From Gonatopus flavifemur (Eukaryota > Arthropoda > Insecta > Hymenoptera > Dryinidae), in assembly GCA_018340375.1 (NCBI GenBank), contig JAFFJZ010000014.1, positions 7,750,001 through 7,814,000 of the forward strand: 64,000 nucleotides of DNA. The letters run 5' to 3'. Shown here piece by piece: positions 56,916 through 64,000 of this stretch. The position numbers and the translations under genes are program-made. The notes below the pieces were generated by a model, which saw only the letters and a program-made list of their open reading frames with translations, did no database searches and was not told where the DNA came from. Each line of letters begins with the position of its first letter. The first letter of the stretch is position 1.

Positions 56916-58628
56916 CCCTGGTTAAAAAATCCGTTAAGATCCGATAGAAACCGATTCAGAATTAATCGGACTGCATAGGATCAATCGGAACAGTTCAATC
57001 CCCGATTCAAAATCAATAAGAGTTTATCCGAATCTCTTTTTTATAGGTTTCAATCGGGGATTCACCAATTAAAAAATCTGCATTTTATGGGAATTAATCA
57101 AACTTCACATAATCTATTGGTCTGTATAAGAGATATCTGATTGGATGATTGAAATTTTCTCCATTCCATCAGGCAGACGGTTTTTATCGGAAGTTTCCAC
57201 AATTTCAATCTATTGGAACTAATGGGAAAATTTGTGAAATTGAATGATGAATGGGTTTCTTATGGGAGATTTCTGACTGCATTTAAGGATGTATCGATTT
57301 TATTGATCAATGGGTTTTACTTGGGTCATTCCAACATTCAAATTTATTGGAAATAACAGGCAAGTTTACAGATTCTGAAGTCCTATAGGTATGTACCGGG
57401 AATAACCGATTCAGTTTTGGAATTTCTTTCATTGCATCAGATCATTGGTTTTTATCGGAATCCCTGGTGACCTCGATGTATTGGAACTAATGGGAAAGTT
57501 GCTGGAATAGGAAACTATAATCATAGAATACCAAGAGAATCCAATTAGAAAATATTTCATTGGTATCAATCGGAATTTTTATCAGTGATGGAATATCCAT
57601 TGGATTCCATTGGAAAATATGTTACTGGTACCAATTATAATTGTAATGATTAATAAAATGCCGATTGAATCAAATCAAAGAATATTGTGTCCGTACGAAT
57701 TGGAATTTTTATTATTGATAAAATACCTATTGGATCCCATTGGAAAATATTTGACTCGTATCAATTAGAATTTTCATAATTGATAAAATACCGATTGAAT
57801 CCAATTGGAAAATATCGTATTGATATCAATCGGAATTTTCCATCCATCGTAAAATACCGATTGAATCCAATTGGAAAATATTCTCTTGGTCTTCATTGGG
57901 ATTTTATTATTAATGAACTCCCATGCTCTCATTAAGACCGATAGAATCCCTCATATGTCCAATGGACTATTACCAATTGAATCTTATTACTATAGGACAC
58001 CCATCCCTGACATAAGACAGTCATTTAGTTCACATTGATAGGAAGCGAACCACGGCATCGAGCGAGCGGGTGTTCCAGATCGATCTTCTAGGTTAAGCAA
58101 CGACAACTGCGGTACAAGGTGGATGGGTGATCACCATGTTAATAACACATGAATGATCGTTTGAATTTATCTCAGCAATAATTTGTCATACGTAATGATT
58201 GAATGAATGATATATGTGTTTGTTTAATTGATATAAAATGCGCGTATGTAATGTATATAAACCGTTCGTTGGTTGGGTCAACAACCAATGAAATTCAATA
58301 AGAAAGTCGCAATGCAGGAATAAATTCATTCCGATAAGTTTTTTTTATCGGATTTAATCGGTTTTTCTCACCAGGGAAAATGCCGATTGAATCCAGTTGA
58401 AAATTATCTTATTGGTATCAATGGGAAATTTCCGATGCAGAAACTCAATCCATTCCGATGAAATGTTTTTTTATCGGATTCAATCGGATTTTTTAACCAG
58501 GGGAAAGACTGATTAAATCCGAATAAAAATTATCTTATTGGTATCAAAAGGAAATTTCCGATGCAGAAACTCAATTCATTCCGATCAAATTTTTTTTTAT
58601 CGGATTCAATCGGATTGTTTAACCAGGG
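56916..58628. mobile_element. CCCTGGTTAAA element, 1,713 bp, CG target, inserted in the hAT gene
   Basis: It starts CCCTGGTTAAAAAATCCG and ends CGGATTGTTTAACCAGGG, with CG at 56914-56915 and 58629-58630. Removing the element and one CG joins the two parts of the transposase in frame. The body is a long degenerate series of ATTGGAATCAATCGGAATTT words, denser at 57500-57950, with partial end copies near 58370 and 58495. A 5S-like segment is nested at 58043-58140. Confidence 0.85.
58043..58140 (+). repeat. 5S rRNA-like segment (SINE head or pseudogene)
   Basis: AGGTTAAGCAACGACAACTG, GCGGTAC and GGTGGATGGGTGATCACC match the internal promoter half of eukaryotic 5S rRNA (GTTAAGCAACG, then GGATGGGTGACC). 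The upstream part (ACCACGGCATCG, GTTCCAGATCGATC) resembles the 5S middle more loosely. The 5' end and the final stem of a true 5S gene are missing. A 5S-derived SINE is the likeliest reading. Confidence 0.55.
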
Positions 58629-60501
58629 CGGATAGGTCTGCATCGTATTCTGCTGCAAGCTTCGTACAATTTTTGTCGATTGAATCATCAGCCATTTGAC
58701 TCAAATGAGTAAAACAACTAAAGTTTTCATGAATTTCATTGTAAGCTTTTTTCCTATGTTTAAGTCAACGATCGAATAAAAAATATTGATTCTCGAATTC
58801 TCTTCTTCATTAAACTGGGTATCTGCACTAGAGCCTTCAAATCTTGTGATTTTAATACTGCGCTTCTCCACTCTACTGCTTCTGACTGGAACTTCATCAG
58901 CGTCAGCTAAAGTTTTCGTTCTATTCAAATAAATGATAAATTTCTCCCTGAATCCTTGTAAATAGCTCTCCAAAGAATTGAGTAACTTAACAACGACACC
59001 TAAATCAATTTTTCTTTTTTGTGAAGTTAAATTCGTTGAATTTATCACCAATAAAATATCATTCCAAACGATCATGAAGAAGATATTTTCAAATTCACCT
59101 AGTTTTTCATAAATTGACAAAGCTTCGCATCTTGTATCTCCTGAGTGTGTTGTATCTTGTGATATTATACGTAGAGTATCTAACACATCATTATAGCTAT
59201 CATGGAGAGCGCATAGCGCATTACTACGAGCTGACCATCGAGTGTTGGACGAAGATTTCAATATTTTTTCATTTTTATCTAAAGCAGATACTAATTTTTG
59301 CCACCTATGTGTAGGAGCAGGAAAAAATGTGTATAATTTTTGTACAAGATCAAAAAAACAAACAACACGCACAGAACACTCTGCTGCTTCAATACCGAAT
59401 CAATTCAAAGAATGACCTGCACAAGGTATATATTTGGCGTATTTATTTATCTCTTTCAGTCTTCCTTGAAAGCCCGTATATCGTCCAGACATGTTTGCAG
59501 CATTATCGTATGACTGACCTAGACAATCGTCTAATAATATATCATTATTCATTGAAAATTTAATGATGACGTCAGCTAAATATCCAGATTTATGCTCTTC
59601 GATAGGTATAAATGCTGGAAATCGCTCTAAAGGTCCTTCATCTGTGACGTAGTGGACAATGAATGTCAACTGTTCTACGTGTGACACGTCTGGCGTTGAA
59701 TCCACACAAATTGAATAATATTTGGCGTTCTTTAATCCATCTTTCATGTAATCTAATACTTTCTTCGACAATATTTCGATAAGGTCCTCACAAATATTTG
59801 CCGATAAATGAGAGGTATGTCCATGGCCTTCATTCCCATGGATTTCAAGGTGATTTTCAAGAAAAGGATCGAATTCGCTAATCAACTCAAGTACTCCCAA
59901 ATAATTACCATTGTTCCTTGAGTTCAATTCTTGATTCGTACCTCGAAAAGCAAGACCTCGAGTAGCTAAAGATTTAATAGTGGCAATGAGACGGTGCAAT
60001 ACATCTTTCCAGTATTTGATTACGGCATCAATCTGCAGCGTTAAACTTTGATCAATACAACCGATTGAACTCTTGCGTTTGCTATAAACAACTGAACACT
60101 CTTTATGCTCGTGACTTTCTCCGTGTTCTTTCACTCTTTTGACACTATTCCTCCAATCATCAAATCCTGAAGAACCGAATTGGCTATTTTTAGAAGAAAA
60201 TAATTTGCATACGAAGCACAAAACGGACCCAGTTGACGGTGAATATAATAGCCATCCCCGGCCGACGATTTCGCCATTTTTCAATTTTGTATTAAAAAGT
60301 GATATTTGTAAGCTTCGAGTTACTTTTTCGCCGTTTGGTTCATCATACGTGTGAATGGATTTCCCAAAATCACAATTCAAATTCCTAAATAATTCAGGAC
60401 CGTTCTGAATGCAGTATGGTATGGTATCAATTCATCATCAATATTCCATAATTCAGGATTTTCTGGACATTCCAATGGTTTTTCTCCAATTTGCCTATGT
60501 T
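58629..60501 (-). pseudogene. hAT transposase, main exon (TTF zinc finger, DUF4371-type and core)
   Basis: The exon opens after an acceptor (TTCCATTTTAG at 60502), in the phase expected from the upstream exon. It reads EHRQIGEKPLECPENPELWN, then, after a small frame-shifting duplication near 60410 (repeated CCATAC), NCDFGKSIHTYDEPNGEK. The TTF zinc finger follows: GRGWLLYSPSTGSVLCFVCK, LF, then W and KEHGESHEHKEC. Next is the RNase H-like core with SICVDSTPDVSHVEQLTFIV and LGQSYDNAANMSGRYTGFQG, AGHSLN, a TGA at 59400, SSNTRWSARSNALCAL, and a one-base shift near 58765. The normal protein would be a nuclear DNA transposase. It is inactive here. Confidence 0.88.
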
Positions 60502-60583
60502 CTAAAATGGAAAACTGTAGATAATAATTTTGAATATGAAAAAGAAATCCATTAGAGCGTACAATATGTACAATAATAATATA

Positions 60584-61635
60584 CACTGTAAAAAAAAACT
60601 GGAAATTTACTGCGCAACTGGACTGGAAATTTCCAGTGCTAGTACTGGAATATGGATATTCCAGTACATGTACAGACATTTTGTTGGTATGGTACTGAAA
60701 ATTTACCAAGCATAACTGAAAATTCAGTTCTTGTACTGGAATGTTCAAGTTTGGGATTGTGTATTGAAATTTTGCCATGATTCCGCGAAAATTTCGCTGG
60801 CTCGTACTATAATTCCACAGTTCTTGTGCACCAGAAAAAAGTATCCCCTCAATAAGGACTTGTAAAAAATTTCGAATTTAGAAAAAAAACCTAATCGTGG
60901 GTATACTGGAATTCTACAGGTTTTGAACTGCAATTTTCGGGTTGTGTGATGGACTCTTCCAGTTGCTATGGAACGAAATTTCCCAGTTATGCTGGAATTT
61001 AATCACTGTTGCACTGAAATCTTCCACTTCTGTTGGACTTCGTCATTTCTGGTAGGAAAAATTTCAAGTCTTTATATTAAAAATTTTCTGATTGAGATTT
61101 TGAATAATAATTGTAATTGTAGCAAATTAAATTGATATATGAGGTTTTTCGAAGATTTATTCTTTTGTGTATTCTAGATATGAAGCACATGTAGTAACCC
61201 AAGCTGGCCTTCCAACATGTCGCGCATAGCCCGTCGGTTAGGTCTTGGGTTTCAGTTGGTAGGCAGATAGACAAGTGTAGGTTCAAATCCCGTTAGGTAG
61301 ACATAACTTTCTGTCCCTTCACTTGAACGATCAAGTCTCTCAGTCATCTTGAAACACAAGGACCGTGCAAAATCACTTTTTGTGAGCAATTTTTTTTCAA
61401 TTCTCATGAATATTTCCAGCATTGATTTTCCAGTACATGTCCTGGAAAAGTCCAGTTCGTGTACCCAAAAATTCCAGTACTGAGGTTCAGCAAATTTCCA
61501 GTTCTGATGCTGAAATTCCATAACATTTGTACTGAATTTTTGCACTACAAATGTGCTAAAATTTTCCGGTACATGCACAGGTTAATAACTCCCAGTACAT
61601 TTACTGGAATTTTCCGATGGACTTTTTTTACAGTG
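60584..61635. mobile_element. CACTGTAAAAAA element, 1,052 bp, TA target, in a hAT intron
   Basis: It starts CACTGTAAAAAAAAACTGG and ends TTTTTTTACAGTG, with TA at 60582-60583 and 61636-61637. Both ends are built of ACTGGAAATTTCCAGTACTG-like words. The middle contains a tRNA-like SINE at about 61215-61400. It sits wholly inside the intron between the hAT exons at 61679 and 60501. Confidence 0.8.
61215..61400 (+). repeat. tRNA-derived SINE-like sequence
   Basis: GGGTTTCAGTTGGTAGGCAG resembles an A box. AGGTTCAAATCCCGTTAGG, 30 bp further on, holds a good B box. A T-rich tail region follows at about 61375-61400. It could not fold as a normal tRNA by eye. Confidence 0.5.
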
Positions 61636-61678
61636 TATGTGAGTACAAAATGTTATTCAAATTCAAAAACTGTTTTAC

Positions 61679-61762
61679 CTGAAACTGATTCATCTTCATT
61701 CAAGCTGTTTGTAACAGGTAATGAGGGTTGTACGTCTTTGTCATAATTTTTGGATAGCACAT
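61679..61762 (-). pseudogene. hAT gene, upstream 84-bp exon (second of a pair)
   Basis: The block lies between an acceptor (ACTTTTTCAACAG) and a donor (GTTTCAG, then GTAAAA). It is 84 bp, phase 1 to phase 1, and reads DVLSKNYDKDVQ then SLPVTNSLNEDESVS. It shares length, phase, first bases (ATGTG) and part of its intron sequence with the exon at 61926-62355. Its product would be an acidic linker N-terminal to the zinc finger. Confidence 0.65.
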
Positions 61763-61925
61763 CTGTTGAAAAAGTAACGATTACTCAGAATCTCACATCA
61801 AAAATTTGAGTTCTTTTGATTTCATATCGAGTCGATTTCGGTTGAATTTGATCAATTATAATTTTGAATTAAAAAGAAATTCAATCAGACTAATTTGAAT
61901 GTGTTTACGAGTTACAAGATTTACC

Positions 61926-62355
61926 CGAAATATTTGCATATTCAATCAAATTGTCTGTATCATATGATGTGAAATTTGCACCCGAGAAAAAAATTTTAAT
62001 CTGTTCAGATCCTATTTCTGACCAGATTTGAACAGATCTAAAAAACTGCGATTTTAGCTTGTATTTGTCAACAGACATGCTTAAATTTGAATCTGTACAT
62101 GGGAAAATATCAGGAAATTTTGGGTAGTTCAACAATCAATTGCTCATTAGGATCAAATGTGATTTTTCAATTCAGATCTAACGAGATCTACACAGATCTA
62201 ACCAAATCTGTCAAGATCTAGTCAGATGTATTCAGATCTGCATAGATCTAAATCAGATCTTGTCGGCCAAAAATGGGATCTAATCAGATCTGATGAGATT
62301 TGAATAACTAAACTTTTTCCCCGGGCATATTTTTCATCTCCTTTACAAATCACAT
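61926..62355 (-). pseudogene. hAT gene, upstream 84-bp exon (first of a pair), split by a MITE
   Basis: The acceptor ATGTTCAACAG precedes 62355 and the donor GTAAATC follows 61926. The exon bases are 62326-62355 and 61926-61979. Without the MITE and one CA copy they total 84 bp, phase 1 to phase 1, and are open throughout (DVICKGDEKY, then NFTSYDTDNLIEYANIS). With the MITE the exon is broken. Confidence 0.7.
61982..62325. mobile_element. CCCGAGAAAAA MITE, 344 bp, CA target, inserted in a hAT exon
   Basis: It starts CCCGAGAAAAAAA and ends CTTTTTCCCCGGG, with CA at 61980-61981 and 62326-62327. The body is a degenerate repetition of AGATCTAACCAGATCTG words, densest at 62170-62300. Confidence 0.85.
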
Positions 62356-62577
62356 CTGTTGAACATGTAACAATGCATAAGGATTTCATTGGAAAAATGG
62401 AAGTCTTCTAAGATTTGAAATCGAGTCAGCTGAAACGATTGAAGAGAAATGCTATCAATGTCTATTTTTCGCAAAAATAAGTACGCGTCATGCCGATTTG
62501 TACGACTTCATCTTCACGAATAGATTTGAACTTAGTTTCATTTGGAAAGTTTTTCAAACATTTTCATCCTAACTATA

Positions 62578-63866
62578 CGAGGGTGGATTGATAAGTTTCC
62601 GGCCTGACCAAGAGATGGCGCCACTAGGCCTACCTTGAGGTGGCGTTCTATAGTACCATCCTTAGATAGGTTGTAGCTATAGTTCCAGTCCGATCGCCAT
62701 GTTAGTTTAGTTTTGAGAGCACGCTGACCAAGACGCCTCTGTGTTTTTCGTAAAAATGGAAAAGCTGGAAAATCGTGCTGTCATCAAATACTTTTATTTG
62801 AAGGGGTTAACGCCGAAGGAAATTAAAGAAGAGATGGACTCAACACTGGGGACATCCTCCCCATCATATTCAACCGTTAAGCAGTGGGTATCCGAGTTTA
62901 AAAAGGGTCGTGTGAGCACCTCTGATGAGCCTCGCTCAGGACGCCCCATTGAGGTCACAACTCCAGATATGATCGAAAAAATCCATCAAATAGTGCTGAA
63001 AGATCGCAGATTAAAAGTTCGTGAGATAGCTGAGACCTGTAAGATGTCATATGAACGTGTACAAAATATTTTGCACCAACATTTGTATATGGAAAAGCTC
63101 TGTGCAAGATGGGTACCGCGTTTGCTAACAGTCGACCAAAAATTGATTCGAAAGAACATTTCTACCGCCAATTTGGCGTTGTATAAGCGTAATCCAAGCG
63201 AATTTTTGCGTCGATTCGTAACAGTTGACGAAACTTGGGTCCACCACTACACTCCTGAAACCAAAGAACAGTCTAAACAGTGGATTGGACCAGGGGAACC
63301 AACTCCAAAGAAGGCAAAAACAATTTTTTCGGCGAACAAGGTTATGGCTACTGTTTTTTGGGATGCGAGAGGTATTATATACATTGATTACCTTGAAAAG
63401 GGTAAAACTATCACTGGTCAATACTACGCAGACTTATTGCAACGTTTGAGCCACGAAGTGAAAATTAAACGACCTCATCTGGCGAAGAAAAAAATCTTGT
63501 TTCATCACGATAACGCACCAGCGCACACGTCAATCGTTGCGATGGCTAAAATCAACGATCTGAAGTTTGAATTAATGCCGCACCCTCCCTACTCTCCAGA
63601 CCTAGCCCCGAGTGACTATTATCTGTTTCCTAACCTCAAAAAATGGCTTGGTGGTAAGAGATTTGCGGACAATGAAGAAGTAATCGAAGCTGTAAATGGG
63701 TATTTTGAGGAGCTTGACGAATCAGTCTATAGAGATGGCATTACTAGACTAGAACACCGCTATGAGAAATGTATCAGCCTTGGAGGAGATTATGTTGAGA
63801 AATAAAAAAAAAAAAATTCTTAAAAGTTTTTCTTGGTCAGGCCGGAAACTTATCAATCCACCCTCG
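62578..63866 (+). mobile_element. Mariner transposon, apparently intact
   Basis: The ends are perfect inverted repeats of about 36 bp (CGAGGGTGGATTGATAAGTT, then TCCGGCCTGACCAAGA), with TA at 62576-62577 and 63867-63868. It is 1,289 bp long, as expected for a full-length mariner, and carries one uninterrupted transposase. Perfect ends and an open frame suggest recent activity. It differs in sequence from the deleted mariner at 988 and 10960. Confidence 0.97.
62756..63805 (+). CDS. Mariner transposase, 349 aa, apparently full length
   Basis: It would cut and rejoin the element at its terminal repeats and insert it at TA. The start is the ATG of MEKLENRAVIKYFYLKGL; an in-frame GTG five codons earlier lies in the leader. 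The helix-turn-helix DNA-binding region occupies roughly residues 1-110, with KQWVSEFKKGR and a DEPRSGRP linker. A WVPHELT-like motif reads WVPRLLT (119-125). The catalytic triad is D158 (TVDETW), D252 (HHDNAPAH) and D287 (DLAPSDYYLF), and the last two are separated by exactly 34 residues (D,D34D). No stop or frameshift is seen. The length matches active mariners (about 345 aa). The subfamily was not settled. A TTTTTCGTAAAA leader precedes the start, and an A-run follows the stop. Confidence 0.97.
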   Translation: MEKLENRAVIKYFYLKGLTPKEIKEEMDSTLGTSSPSYSTVKQWVSEFKKGRVSTSDEPRSGRPIEVTTPDMIEKIHQIVLKDRRLKVREIAETCKMSYERVQNILHQHLYMEKLCARWVPRLLTVDQKLIRKNISTANLALYKRNPSEFLRRFVTVDETWVHHYTPETKEQSKQWIGPGEPTPKKAKTIFSANKVMATVFWDARGIIYIDYLEKGKTITGQYYADLLQRLSHEVKIKRPHLAKKKILFHHDNAPAHTSIVAMAKINDLKFELMPHPPYSPDLAPSDYYLFPNLKKWLGGKRFADNEEVIEAVNGYFEELDESVYRDGITRLEHRYEKCISLGGDYVEK

Positions 63867-63868
63867 TA

Positions 63869-64000
63869 TATGCTCTAAGAAATACTTATCGTCAAAAAAG
63901 CGATGGAATTCATGAGGACAGAGCAGGTTTTCAAACATATTTTTTCCAATGCAAATCATGAGAATGCAAATCTCAATTGTTACAGAAAATGATGGTAACA
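63869..64000. other. Right flank of the mariner
   Basis: Short AT-rich sequence with no recognised feature. It may belong to the hAT element or its flank. Confidence 0.4.

Larger units (their letters stand above)
56188..62355 (-). mobile_element. hAT transposon, decayed, carrying several nested elements
   Basis: The 3' terminus on the gene strand is CAGTGCCGTCTTGAGGC at 56188, followed by GGGCCTCATGCTATGGGGGG, a typical hAT subterminal G-run. The transposase gene reads leftward from at least 62355. The opposite terminus was not found and may lie beyond 62355 or be lost. Nested in it are 56916-58628, 60584-61635 and 61982-62325. The intact mariner at 62578 lies just upstream of the first recognised exon. 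Confidence 0.75.

Noticed and set aside
58043..58140. Functional 5S rRNA gene
   Set aside because: The first third and the closing stem of 5S rRNA are missing and the match is interrupted. It is nested in a mobile element.
61228..61300. Functional tRNA gene
   Set aside because: Box-like words are present, but I could not build acceptor and anticodon stems.

Overview
The window looks like intergenic chromatin of an insect or other arthropod. I cannot place the lineage further. The evidence is its content: D,D34D mariner transposons, a BEL/Pao LTR retrotransposon, a spliced hAT transposase gene with a TTF-type zinc finger, a LINE-type reverse transcriptase, tRNA-like and 5S-like SINE sequence, and many foldback elements and MITEs, all AT-rich with GT-AG introns. 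I see no intact host gene, CRISPR array, rRNA gene or functional tRNA gene. The only intact-looking gene is a mariner transposase at the right end.

Layout. 1-5791 and 9973-15761 are two almost identical copies of one segment. Each carries a 121-bp repeat, an iterated CATATATG tract split by a mariner, a mariner-like MITE, 1.8 kb of unrecognised sequence and the start of a BEL/Pao element (LTR, primer site, gag). Copy A stops inside gag, about 110 bp before a 9 x 42 bp minisatellite. Copy B continues through broken protease, RT and RNase H segments to an LTR fragment at 17.66 kb. Between the copies lie the minisatellite, a 2-kb foldback element and a 108-bp hairpin. 17.9-19.6 and 27.5-29.9 kb hold two diverged copies of a large dispersed repeat. 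21.8-23.5 and 34.8-36.8 kb hold two decayed minus-strand copies of an unrecognised, transposase-like gene family. 30-31.8 kb is a dead LINE. 33.8-34.7 kb is a CCAT-rich array. 37-39.8 kb is a 156-bp array that switches orientation, followed by a 323-bp tandem pair. 39.9-62.3 kb is dominated by elements with short terminal inverted repeats (TIRs) and 2-bp target duplications. 56.2-62.4 kb is a hAT transposase gene broken by two of these. 62.58-63.87 kb is the apparently intact mariner.

Main observation. At least twelve elements between 23.8 and 62.3 kb, plus a thirteenth that is truncated, share one architecture. Each has short CCC..., CAGGG/CTGGG... or CACTG... inverted termini and a 2-bp target duplication of varied sequence (TA, TT, AA, AC, CA, CG). 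Most have a body made of degenerate repeats of short near-palindromic words. Two insertions are proven by the hAT reading frame: removing the element and one 2-bp copy restores the frame. No matching transposase could be identified. The two copies of the unrecognised transposase-like family are candidates only by presence in the same window.
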